The notes under the pieces are model-generated. The model worked only from the letters and a program-made list of their open reading frames with translations, searched no databases and was not told where the DNA came from. The translations under genes and the position numbers were made by a program. From NCBI GenBank assembly GCA_022376515.1, contig WTXI01000008.1, forward strand, positions 992,001 to 1,056,000: a DNA stretch of 64,000 nucleotides, read 5' to 3'. Positions 13,154 through 23,279 of this stretch are shown piece after piece (positions within the stretch are counted from its first letter, which is position 1; each line of letters opens with the position of its first letter). This DNA is from Lactifluus volemus (Eukaryota > Basidiomycota > Agaricomycetes > Russulales > Russulaceae).

Positions 13154-13497
13154 GTATGCAGATGAAGAGAAACGTCTTGTTTGTACAGCTATTTTACAGG
13201 AGCTCCAGGAGCGTACCACGCGGTGGCAAAGGGTTTGTATTGTGCCAGATGGTGTTGTTGCAGATATGAATCAGTGTTTTCTTTCGCTCTGCTACAAATC
13301 GCGTCCGAGTCACAAATTTCCATCACGCCCTTAAAAGGTAATTATCTCCATTTTTGGGACATGAGCCTGAGGTGCCTCCCCGTGACCTTCTGTGACAAGT
13401 CGCGTCAACGACGCGTCGCCATTCACTATAATGTCAACGCGTCGGTAAACGCCCGCTCAAACAAGTTGAAACAGGTTTGTGTTCCCCCCATCCATAT

Positions 13498-14576
13498 GCC
13501 CGGTCCCCAAAATGCAAAGAAGAAAAAGCGTACCCAACAGAAGAAGAAACATCATGCCAAGACACACCCACACCCAGAGTCTGTAGTCGTCCAGATCTCC
13601 CGTTGTACACTTTCGGACCCATCATCGCCTCCCCAACTCTTGTAACTCTATTACCCTCCCCTCCTCCGACCGATGCACACAAAACTAAGTGTCTGTGTCC
13701 AAATTCTCACAGGGAAGCTTCCCGGCGGTCCGAACCCAAAAGTTCCTCTCCTCTTCCCAGAACGCCTTACGGACCACAGGATGACCCCACGCTCATCCTC
13801 CTCTCCAACCCCATCATCTACGACCCCGGCAACGGCCCACGTGTGCGTAACATGCGCGCCTTTCTCAAATCTTCATTCGCGCACCCAGTCTGGACTGCCG
13901 ATCCACTCTGCGCCGAATTCGCCCAGCGTGAGATCCTCCAAATGCTCCGCACCGTCCTCCCAGAGGAGACTGCTCTCGTACGCCCACTTCCTCGTTCACT
14001 TCTCGGGGAGGGTCTTCTCCCGGCCCTTCGGAATGCTGACGATTTCTGCGTCCTCGCTCGTCCGTCCCCCTCATTTAACTTCTCCCGCAGTGCCTATGGT
14101 ACAACAAAAGCCGGCGAATCGGGCGTATCTGCCCTGCCTGTCTCCTTCTGTACACCCTGACAGACCCATCACCTCCTGTACCCACCCGCCTCATCTCAGA
14201 GCAAATCATCAGCGGCCTCTGCTCCTCCATATGTTTCATGCTCGCTGCATACCGTGTACCAGCAGCCGCCAAGGCCGCGTGGGGTCGCAGGGCAGAAGAT
14301 CTCGACGACGCGACGTGGGAGCTGCTAGACGATGCGGAGCTCGCGCCTCCGATCAATGTGGACCAGGCCGGTATCGGCCTCGGGATGCTGCTGAAAATGA
14401 CAAGATTGCATGACTTGGGCCTTGCTCAGTTATGTGTGCCAGAGTTGGTGGCCGATGACGGCAGCAAGATCAGAAGAACACATGAAGGTGAAGCCGTCAC
14501 ATGTGCGCGAACCACGGCGACCGCGGTCTCCCCCAGCATGTACCATAACATACCCACATACACTCGCAGTATATAA
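13498..14576 (+). CDS. conserved hypothetical protein with Lys-rich N-terminus
   Basis: Not recognised. Likely start MPGPQNAKKKKRTQQKKK, a strongly basic head, then an intron of uncertain donor ending near 13710. The second exon reads YGPQDDPTLILLSNPIIYD and FLKSSFAHPVWTADPLCAEF, ending ETAL at a gtacgc donor near 13977. The last exon (from about 14089) reads CLWYNKSRRIGRICPACLLLY, an Ile/Leu-rich helical stretch (ISEQIISGLCSSICFMLAAYR), an acidic AEDLDDATWELLDDAELAPP segment, and ends at 14576. One CPAC pair is present but no complete zinc motif. It diverges from LeuRS, with about 340 bp between the two starts. The precise tail and first donor are unsure. Confidence 0.55.
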
Positions 14577-14696
14577 TACTCATCCACTCATATATGTAAT
14601 CTCACGGAATATAGATGCTAGCTCACCCCTTTTTCCCTGCTGGGCACAAGTGCTGATCAACCGGGTCAACTACTTGCATTTTTATTTTATAACCAT

Positions 14697-14798
14697 GCCC
14701 GCCTAGCTCAATCGGATAGAGCGTAAGACTTTTACGGCTGTGGCATTCACGTGTCCCGTGAGATCTTAAGGCTGCGAGTTCGACCCTCGCGGTGGGCT
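14697..14798 (+). tRNA. tRNA-Lys(UUU) with intron
   Basis: Cloverleaf: acceptor 5' GCCCGCC pairs with 3' GGTGGGC (one G-U). D-arm GCTC...GAGC; anticodon stem TAAGA/TCTTA with loop CTTTTA plus A, giving anticodon UUU. T-arm is GCGAG-TTCGACC-CTCGC. A 28-nt intron sits one base 3' of the anticodon, the canonical position. The unpaired base after the acceptor stem is T, less usual for Lys, which is a small caution. A T-rich run (tttttccttttttgg) follows directly and would serve as a Pol III terminator. Confidence 0.88.
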
Positions 14799-14982
14799 AA
14801 ATGGACCTTTTTCCTTTTTTGGTCACGTGCTCAACTTGAAGTCTTGCACAGGTCCCACCTACTCAGCAGATACCAAACCCACACGACACGCCCTGGTTTA
14901 ATGGAGTTGTATTGCATCAAGCAATAAAATGTATAGATTTGGTATATGAACAGGTATTCATTCCGTAGATGGTGCCCCTTCA
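14799..14982. other. short spacer after tRNA
   Basis: Starts with T runs that fit Pol III termination for the tRNA. The rest should hold the 3' UTR of the minus-strand gene that ends at 14983. Nothing else seen. Confidence 0.4.
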
Positions 14983-16705
14983 TCAAGCCAACTTTCTCAA
15001 CAAATCGCGGGCAGAAGGCAGGCGCGGCATCCTACGCTCCACCACCTCTCGCGGTGCTGGGACAAACTCGCTTGCCGGACGCTTTAAAGCGCCTTCAGTA
15101 AACTGTCGCACAGAGTATACAGGGGGGTCGGACGCTGAACGCACAGGGGGGCGACGAAAAAGATGCCTGAGCTTGCGTGCGGACTGAGATTGCGTTGAGG
15201 CAGCGGGCGCTGAGTCTGAGCGCCGTGCATCTGTCACTCCCTGGCCACTCCAATTCTTCTGCGGGCCTGCTGGTACGGCGGCGGCGACAGCAGCAGCAGT
15301 AGAGGGGAGAACCGCCTGCGGGTGTGCACTCACCGCCGGTGGAGGTGGCGGCGGCTGCGGCGGTCTCGGCAAGTTGGGCGATTTGGTGTCTGAAACCAGC
15401 GTTCGAGTGCGGTCCGTTGCCCAACCGGCAACTTCAGAGTTCGACGCGATCTGCTTCGTGCTGTTGTTATCGCTCATGGTGGTCGCGGGCTTCAGAATCG
15501 GCAATGCAGATTTCTTGGCTTGGGTGCGGGATTTCGGTTTCAGTTTCACGGACGGCGGTGCGGGTTCGGTCGATCGGGCGGCTAGGCGTTTTGCTAGACC
15601 GACGCCGACGACGCCCCCCCGGTGCTACTGAAGGGAGTGGTGGACGACTTTGCAGGTTCCCTGAGTGCTGAGAAGAAGGCGCGCTGTCGGGGACATTGAA
15701 TCGTGGGCGCTGGTTTACTGTGGAACCATCTGCTGGTTGCAAGACGGGAGAGGTCGAGCTGCCAGACAAGAACTCGGGTGCGAACTGACAAGACGTCTGG
15801 GTGTCGATGAGGGATGCTGGAGAAGGGGGACTGGGGCTCACCTCGGGTAGGTATATGCATGTCAGGCTCTGCTCGGATGGGCTGGAAACCACAACCGAAG
15901 ATAACACCACGGTCCAACTGGCTCTTCTGTGCCGCAAACCTGCTCGGGTTCCACCAGGCGAGACTTCTCCTTGGCTAAAGAGTGCCCGCTGCCGCTCACA
16001 TCACCCTCCTCAGATGGCCTATTCGCGGTTGGAGGTGGACGCAGAAGCTCCGACGACTTGGCGGTAGCCTCAAGCTCCATCCTTCTCAACGACAAAGACT
16101 CGGCCGAGCAGGTCACCACTATTCTCGGAAGTGCCTGGCCCAGTTCGAGGGCAAGCTTCTCGAGTTCTTCAAGCATGTGGACCATATCTTCAGGTAGTCC
16201 ACTCGCCGGGACACGCAGACTCCAGCGCCGCCCGTCGGCATCGCAGATCTCCTGAACGAAGATGGTTTCGTCGGACGCGCGCTCGCGTATAAGACTGAAT
16301 CTGTGCGGTGCGGGCGCTGCGTTTGGGTCAACTGGTACGATCGACGCGCGGCGAAAAAGGGAAGAAGAAAGCGTGCTACTCCGTCTATTGTCCTTCTTCT
16401 TGGGGGTGGATGACGAGAGGATGTTGTCGAAGTGGAAAGGATCCTCATCGTCACTGTCCGTGGGTGGTGAAAACTGACGATCGCGCTTGCGCGATTTCTT
16501 GTGCTTCAAGGAGTTGGGAACGCTACCTCTCGACGCGTACTTCTCAGGACTAAACAACGAATTTGTCTCTGGCGGTTTCCTGCTTGGCGGGTGTGAGAGA
16601 AACATGAGTTGATGGGCGAGTTGAGAGACTTACTTTTCGTCCCGAGAGCCCAGGTTGCGTTGAGCGGGTAAGATTAGACCATTCTTCCGTTCCTTTTCAT
16701 TCTGA
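14983..16705 (-). CDS. Ser/Pro-rich hypothetical protein
   Basis: Not recognised. Reading down the minus strand: an exon near 16640-16705 (NEKERKNGLILPAQRNLGSRDEK) splices in phase to KPPETNSLFSPEKYASRG. Then comes a basic, Ser-rich region (KHKKSRKRDRQFSPPTDSD) and the only folded-looking part (HRFSLIRERASDETIFVQEI, then DGRRWSLRVPASGLPEDMVH, and a Leu-rich helix). The tail is long, disordered and Pro-rich (PRPPQPPPPPPAVSAHP), ending RDLLRKLA. Two frame changes need explaining: one near 15870-15930, possibly an intron, and one at a run of seven C at 15614-15620, where six would keep the frame. The true 5' exon is unsure; a further frame at 16750-17016 does not splice in phase by any donor I found. 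Confidence 0.5.
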
Positions 16706-17414
16706 AGGGTGGAGTACTAAGTGGCCAGGAGTCTACGGAGAGAAAAGGCTCACAGGAGCGATGACAGAGGGCGGCTTCTGGACCTTTCTGGCATTGGCTT
16801 GAAACTGTGACTCAAGAGACGATCTGATTTTTTGTTTGTGTTGGAAACCCTTCTAGGAATACGGGGATAGGATGGTGGAAGGTCCTGACAAGAAGTACGT
16901 GTAGAGTGAGTACCACAGTCCACGCGAGGAACACTTTGCGTCTCCGCCGTCTGGACAAAGTTGCTGCCAAGTGAATGAACCTCGGTGGCTTGATGTAAGC
17001 AATCTATAGTAGCCATTCCGTAGGATGAACGAAAATAAAAAGGCTAGGTTGTGTTGGGGATGAAGCTGAAGAATGGAAAAGAGAGAAAAATACAGGCGGT
17101 GTGGCTGGCTGAACACATTATAGCTATCCTTGTGAAGGAATTCATATCCCAGATTCAGTGCAAGAGACACAAGAGCAACGGCCGCGGTTCAGATCTCCCA
17201 CGAGTCTGAGTTCTCACGTCATTCAGGCACCCCCCATAAATGGGATGTCAAGGCAAGTAGCATGTAATTCTAGTACAATATGCCCGAGTCTGCATTAGAG
17301 ATCAGGCAGTCAGAGTTCTGGTCATAACGAACACGATGCTTGGCGAAAGTCATAACAGGAAACTCGTACAAAAAAGATGAATAAACCAGCACCGAAATAC
17401 ACCTGGACGAATGA

Positions 17415-17997
17415 TCATGAAAACCAGCCCTTTGGTTGATAATCCTCCTCCTCCTTGACTTCTCCATCCCTTTTCTTCCTCAAATACTCCAATATGTCCT
17501 TGACGCCATCAGAGTCTCCAGCGGAAGCACGACCACTCATCCAATCCACAACGATCGGCCATTTCAGTGCTAGGGGGCTCTTCTGGGCGAGTCGTACCAA
17601 CCCTTCCGGAGAATGCGGCCTATCCGGTAAAGACGGGGCGGAGGGATGAGAGGATATCAACATAGAAACGTGATGTGGGTTATCGACGTCGCGAACGCGC
17701 GGGAGGTAGTCCAGAATTGTGCGTATCTGATCCGCGGTAGGCGAACGGTTTTCAATGACCTCCAGGTTGAACCTAAGTGGAGAAGAAGATTTGGTTCCTG
17801 GAGGATAAGGAGAAGACAGGGCGGCTCGTAACATAGCCAGTGCCTTGGTCGATGGTGGCGACGAAGGATTGTGGCTATGTACTATGAGCAATTTGCAAAG
17901 AGTGTATCACTCCCAAGTGCTCACAAAATGGATATCTGAGGCTAGCAAGTTCTTTCAGCACCAGAGCTTTATGATGTTTTGCATAATGCTTTACCAT
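17415..17997 (-). CDS. FMP46: FMP46-family (DUF1687) mitochondrial redox protein
   Basis: Small thioredoxin-fold-like protein of the FMP46/DUF1687 family, mitochondrial in yeast and of unproven activity. Exon 17925-17997 (MVKHYAKHHKALVLKELASL) splices in phase to 17415-17881. The product is about 179 residues, as usual for the family. Hallmarks: HSHNPSSPPSTKALAML near the N-terminus, FNLEVIENRSPTADQIRTIL, SPEGLVRLAQKSPLALKWP, VVDWMSGRAS, and an acidic/basic tail with DILEYLRKKRDGEV. The thioredoxin-type Cys is not evident at the expected N-terminal spot. Family assignment rests on motif order seen by eye; exon 1 is the less certain part. Confidence 0.72.
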
Positions 17998-18265
17998 AGT
18001 TTGCTTGAACGAAGAGAACATGAGTCATTGAGTCGATGACGTCACTCAGTGGCTTTTTGTAGTCAATCGCAAACCCTTTACGGAGTTTGAAACGCGATCT
18101 GGCACTTCGCCTTTGCAAGCACGGTACAACAACTTAATGTGGGCATATATATTCCTTGTGAAGCGTATCACACGCACAGACCACGTCTCCGGGGTTGCTG
18201 CGTGTACGCACCGCTTGTTCTCAACTCTTCACAAACGATACCCTGACCGCTGATTTCCCCACCAC

Positions 18266-21200
18266 ATGATGTCTTCAAGTCAACAAGAAACTGACCTGTC
18301 TATGTCCAACTTTGTCGAGATCTTCAGAGCGGCTTCCGAAAACTACAAGAAGCTGACGAAACACGATCTGGAATCGCACCCATTTGCTGCAAAGCTTGAC
18401 AGCTGTGATTCGCCCACTGCTACTTTGGACCTATTTCGGAAGCAAGCACATGATTTCGACGAATTTCGCAAGGGCGACGAAAGCTTGATTAGATGGCTCT
18501 ATCCCACAGTCAACGTTCTGACACAGTTCTCAGAAATAATTCGAGCGGGGGTCGAACTGGTTGTATGTCTCGAAGAATTCCATGGCCCTAGATCACCATT
18601 CAAACCTCTTTTTTTTTTCTTAGCCGTTCTCACCCGCAAAAATGATTTTCACTGCAATTAGTGTCCTACTCGTGGTATGTCTTTTTCTAAAGTCTTTCGT
18701 CCTTATTTCATACTGACTTTTTGCTCCTCCAGGCGGCTAAGGATGTTGTAGCGAGCCACGAAACACTCGTGAAATTGTTCGAGCACGTTCAATTTTTCCT
18801 TCAACGGCTCGTCATTTACACGGAAATCCCACTCACGCCTGAAATGGTCGAGTTACTGGGGAAGATTATGAGTCAGTTGTTGTCTATCCTCGCTCTCTCC
18901 ACAAAGGAAATGGACAAGCGGTTTCAGAAGCGGTTTAGTAAGTGGCTTGGCCCAACATCAAGTCCTCGGCTGATCTGATCACAGGAAGATTTCTGAAAAT
19001 TCTGGTCGGAAAGAAGGATGTTGAAGACGCACTACAGGAGCTGGACAGGCTCACGCAGGAGGAGACTCGGCTGATGATAGCCAAAAATGTGGAGCTGGCC
19101 CATCATGTTGAACAGAGTGCGCCATGACCTCGTTTATCTGATGCCTTGCTGATCCATTTCCGTTTTATCCAACACAGTAACCGGAAAAATTATGTGTATG
19201 TTATGACAGTACGTTGCCATAGTATAAAATGCTAAGACACGCGCTTAGGGAACCAGCATCAAGAGGAGCTCCGAGGTTGGCTTTCTTCTCCAAATCCTTC
19301 CATAAACCATAATATCGCACGTGAGATCCAACATGAAGGCACCGGCTCATGGTTTGTCCAAGGTGGAACGTTCAAAGAATGGACGATGAACGGTTCACAT
19401 TTATGGATCTGTGGGAATCGTATGATCCTTCACCTCTGTGTATTCATCTTGTTGATTGCTTCTGGGTTTTACAGCGGGATCCGGCAAAAGTATTCTTTGG
19501 TATGTAGAATCTTAGTTACTTTGGTCATAATAACTTATTGTCTATAAGTTCCGTGATCGTCGAGGAAATTAAACGCATGCACAAAAAGAACTCACCTTGA
19601 TTGCTTATTACTATTTTGACTACAAAGACCGAACAAAGCATGACGTCCGCGGGTTAATCTGTTCTCTCCTCATTCAGCTATCTGACGCCTCCAACCAATG
19701 CCGCAAAGTCCTTTCTGGATTACGCGCCACGTGCAATGAGGGCTTGGAACAGCCTAGTGAGGCTATGCTCATACGATGTCTCAAAGACATGCTCGAACTC
19801 GTCCCACAAATCCGGGTCTACATGATCGTGGATGCGTTGGATGAGTGTTCGAGTACTACCAGCACTCCGTCTCCTCGCGAAAAGGTCCTGGAATTTGTAA
19901 AGGATCTAATCCAATCACGCTATTCCAACCTATATCTATGTACCACGAGTCGGCCGGAGCAGGACATACTTAAAGCTCTTGGCCCATTAACGTCCCCATT
20001 TCTCCGTGTGTCCCTTCACGAAGAAGTTGGACAAAGGCAGGACATTCTGAGCTATGTTCGCTCTTTTGTCCAAAATGATGAAGCAATGCGGGATTGGAGA
20101 GTAGAGGATCGGGATCTCGTTATCACCACACTCTCGGAAAAAGCTGGTGGGATGTATGCACTCGAACTACTTTGCTTCGCTCTCATCGCTTACTATATCG
20201 AGATAGGTTCCGATGGGTGTATTGCCAGCTGGACACACTGCATCATTGTTTACAGCGAAATATTCGGCGTGTTCTGGACGAACTGCCTGCTGGCCTGGAT
20301 GAAACGTACCAGCGTACATTACAAGGAATCCCTGAAGCGAATTGGCAGGATGCGCATCGCCTGTTTCAGTGCTTGATCGCAGCTGTTCGTCCACTGTGTG
20401 TTGATGAGCTCGGAGAGATCTTTGCGATTGGGTTTGACTCGGACCCAAACATGGATCTCAAATTCGAAGAGAACTGGCGGCCGAGAAATGTCGAAGATGC
20501 CCTACTCTCCTCATGTTCGACTTTAATCACCATTGTTCCAGACGGGCACTCCAGGATCGTACAATTTTCTCATTTTTCCGTGAAAGAGTTCTTGATATCT
20601 GAACGGCTGGCCACTTCAGGCATTGAAAGCGTCTCTCGGTACCACATTGATCTAGCCTCCGCGCACACGATCCTCGCGCAGACCTGCCTCACCGTACTTC
20701 TTCAATTGGACGATACGACGAATAGACAGCGGCTTTCGACGTTCCCCCTTTCCTCTTACGCTGCTGAACACTGGACCAAACATGCGCAGTTTGAGGACGT
20801 GACACCTAGAATAGAAGCTGCCATGAAACGTCTATTTGACCCGACCAAGACCCATTTCGCGGCATGGACTTGGATATTCGATATCGACGATCCGCATTTG
20901 ATACGGTTCAGATGCTATCTACCAGAACATCCATCGCCACCAAAAGCAGCACCCTTATATTATGCCGCTCGATGTGGCTTCTATGATCTGGCGAAACATC
21001 TCGTTGCTCACAGACAAGATGTCAATGCGAGAGGTGGTCGTTATGTATTCCCACTGTGTGCAGCATTGCTCACCGGACACCTTGACGTCGCGCACCTGCT
21101 GCATGAATACGGAGCGGACGTGAATGCAAGGGGCCATGGTCCTACAAGCCCGTTATGGCTGGCAGCTGAGGCTGGACATCTCGAAGCTATTCGATTCCTG

Positions 21201-21737
21201 CTAGAGCACCAGGTCGACGTGAATAGAAAGGGAAAGCGAGGGCAGCATCCATTGTGGGCAGCGTATTATGGCAGCCATCTCGAAGCTATGAGGCTGTTGC
21301 TCGAGCACGGAGCGGATGTTGAGACGTGGAACAAATACTCCTTCCCTCCCTTGCGTGAAGCATCGATGAATGGGCACCTCGACGTTGTACGTCTACTGCT
21401 TGAGCACAAGGCCGACGTCAATTCCAGATCTGATCTGGACCGAACACCGTTGCACTCTGCATCGTTCCAGGGACACGTCATGATCGTGCAGGTCCTCCTC
21501 GAATACGGGGCTGATTTTCACGCACAAGACGTGCTTCACGATACTCCGTTGCATGACGCTTCAGCGAAGGGAAGACCCGAGGTCGTGCGGGTACTCCTCA
21601 AGCACGGAGCAGATGTGCATATACGGAATAAACAAAACAAAACTGCACTCCAGTGCGCAATGGAACGTCTCGGTGGGCATCCCGAAGTTGTACAATTGCT
21701 GTTGGAACACGGCGCGGAGCGAGTTAAAGGACGGTAA
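18266..21737 (+). CDS. NLR3: Goodbye-NACHT-ankyrin STAND protein
   Basis: Fungal NLR-like protein. The N-terminus is a fungal 'Goodbye' domain: FVEIFRAASENYKKLTKHDL, HPFAAKLDSCDSPTATLDLF, FDEFRKGDESLIRWLYPTV, PFSPAKMIFTAISVLL, then helical VLAAAKD-type repeats ending at LQELDRLTQEETRLM. Walker A is split by introns: GNP|GSGKSIL|C around 19477-19491. Walker B is YMIVDALDECS, followed by CTTSRPEQD. A 53-bp intron at 20154-20206 restores frame (GGM to FRWVYCQLD). The winged-helix region RLFQCLIAAVRPLCVDELGE and VQFSHFSVKEFLIS lead into eight ankyrin repeats. One base seems missing in an A run at 19582-19587, just after Walker A; without it a TGA stops translation. A TATA-like catatatatt lies about 120 bp upstream. 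Domain order is sure; integrity depends on that base. Confidence 0.85.
20946..21725 (+). repeat. eight ankyrin repeats of NLR3
   Basis: Eight units of 33 residues (last one slightly longer). Each has the T/SPL-x-x-A start, a G-H-L/P-x-x-V/A turn and an LLEHGADVN end. Examples are GHLDVVRLLLEHKADVN and RPEVVRVLLKHGADVH. The array is in frame. Units are far more diverged from each other than the WD40 units of NLR1 and NLR2. Confidence 0.9.
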
Positions 21738-21849
21738 TCCTTAACATCACTCGGAATGTCTCGTTTGAATACCTTTACAGTATTTGTCATAAAGTTGATC
21801 GAAAGATAGTCTAGGGTTTAATATCAGCAGGGCGAGGTATGCGAAGGGA

Positions 21850-21902
21850 CAAGAGATTTCAGGGTGTCTCAACTCGAAGTTGAGACACTCTGAAATATCT
21901 TG
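21850..21902. repeat. 25-bp inverted repeat with 3-nt loop
   Basis: Left arm 21850-21874 (CAAGAGATTTCAGGGTGTCTC...) and right arm 21878-21902 are reverse complements at 23 of 25 positions, separated by CGA. It lies about 110 bp after the NLR3 stop codon, so it could be part of the 3' UTR as a hairpin, or a remnant of a small mobile element. Confidence 0.85.
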
Positions 21903-22088
21903 TTCCGTTCCGCCCGTCATGGCTCTCAATATATCTGCCCATTATGTGGCAATGGTGTGCCATGTGCCACGTAGGTCTTGAGTATCCAGCAATGCAGAAG
22001 GGGCTTTTAGGCACTGTGACATATAATCCGGCGTCTCGCCACGGTTGGGTCTCACGGCCCGGATACCCGCGGGCATTTTCGTGCTGTA

Positions 22089-22823
22089 CTATATCGTACC
22101 AGGTCATCGTCACTACCACAACTTCGTCATTGTCACACACTGTCACACGCGGGCCGAACACTGATCAAAATAATTCGAAGTCCGCTTCCTAAGCGACCTT
22201 TTATGTGATGATGATGGTCTTTTGGTCGCATTTTCTGTTCGCTCGCTTACTGTAGTTTACGTCGGTAGCAATGATATTGGATAATCAAGTGACCTTCTAT
22301 ATACTGCACTGTTTAGTCGGCTTGATATATATGATAATATAAAAATTACATGCAGGGCTGAATAGCTCAGTGGTTACAGTGATTATTTTTGCCTCCGGCC
22401 CGATTTCAGGAGTCCTCGGTTCAAATCCTGCCATGGTCATTTTTAAAAACTAACAGCAGAGGAATTTTTTGTATGGAACTTGGACAATTGGCAGTGCTTA
22501 TTTTATTTCCACATTTTGGAGAAACAATTGTGGCCAGGCAACCACAGGAAGGGACGACAGAGCTCATAGTTGTTTACCGTCTCTATGTGTCCATTTACGG
22601 CCTTGCTTTCTAAACTCCGACATGCCGCTCAACCGGCAGACGTGACACACACCATGAAATCTATCACTTGGTTTCGCCACTTTTCTGAACAAAAACTTAT
22701 GGAATATATACCAGTTACTGTCTAGAATACACAGTCAAAATTTGGTAGAGATTGAATCAGTAGTTGTTGAGTTATTTGAAAGTGACGAAGTCATGGTAGT
22801 GACGATGACCTGGTACGATATAG
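22089..22823. mobile_element. TIR element with TA flanks, no transposase (MITE-like)
   Basis: The left end 22089-22129 (ctatatcgtaccaggtcatc...) is the reverse complement of the right end 22783-22823 at 39 of 41 positions. Both ends are directly flanked by TA (22087-22088 and 22824-22825), as expected for a target duplication of the Tc1/mariner superfamily. The related repeat at 31.6 kb lacks the insert, supporting insertion. The 735-bp interior has no long open frame, so it would depend on a transposase elsewhere. It carries a tRNA-like segment. Superfamily is an inference from TA and TIRs only. Confidence 0.7.
22355..22432 (+). other. tRNA-like segment (A and B boxes), not a functional tRNA
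   Basis: It contains TAGCTCAGTGGTTA, a good Pol III A box, and GGTTCAAATCC, a B box, at tRNA-like spacing. The seven bases before the A box have no pairing partner at the 3' end and the T stem does not pair. It reads as a tRNA pseudogene or the head of a tRNA-derived SINE lying inside the TIR element. Confidence 0.45.
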
Positions 22824-23279
22824 TAGACGTTGTTGTCTGCGTACGGAGTCTAATATAGTACTCGGCACTTCGAGTTGAGTCGACTGACGGCCAATCTCTT
22901 CCTGTATTCGTCAAACCTCTCACCCTCCCTCACCCTCCCCTGCATAGAACACGGCCACTTATCCTGCCATAGAAACCACAGCGACTCTTGGTTACGAGCA
23001 GCAGCCGTTGTTCCGACCTCTGTCTCCACCATCGTCGCCCGTCGCCCGTCCTTCACTATCTTGTGCTCCACATCTGCAGGTCATACGGGCTGAACCCCAA
23101 GAGATTCGACTGGCACGCCACCTACAGCGTCGCCCATCCGCAACTTACCGAGCACTGCCAGGCTTGCATCACCATCTCGCACGTATCCGCGAAGCTTATC
23201 CCCATCGTCACTGGTGAATCACCACCCAATCTAACCGGAAAGAAGGCGAACCGTATTCTCCATCCCCGTGGACATTACC

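Larger units (their letters stand above)
22000..23095. repeat. interspersed repeat, copy A (interrupted by an insertion)
   Basis: Two blocks resemble 31545-31985. Block one (to about 22086) shares gcagaagggg, cacggcccggatacccgcgg and ttcgtgctg. Block two (from about 22826) shares gtctgcgtacgga, taatatagtactcggcact, gagttgagtcgactgac, ctcaccctcccctgcata and ttgttccgacctctgtctcc. Between the blocks sits a 735-bp inverted-repeat element absent from the other copy. No coding function recognised. Confidence 0.7.

Noticed and set aside
16750..17016. Upstream exon of the Ser/Pro-rich gene at 15-16.7 kb
   Set aside because: The only donor (ct|gtgagc) joins in a phase that creates an immediate stop, so I did not include it.
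20154..20206. Apparent frameshift in NLR3 after GGM
   Set aside because: A 53-bp GT/AG intron joins GGAT to GTTCCG in phase, giving GGM-FRWVYCQLD; no mutation is needed.
22355..22432. Functional tRNA gene
   Set aside because: A and B boxes are present, but acceptor and T stems do not pair.
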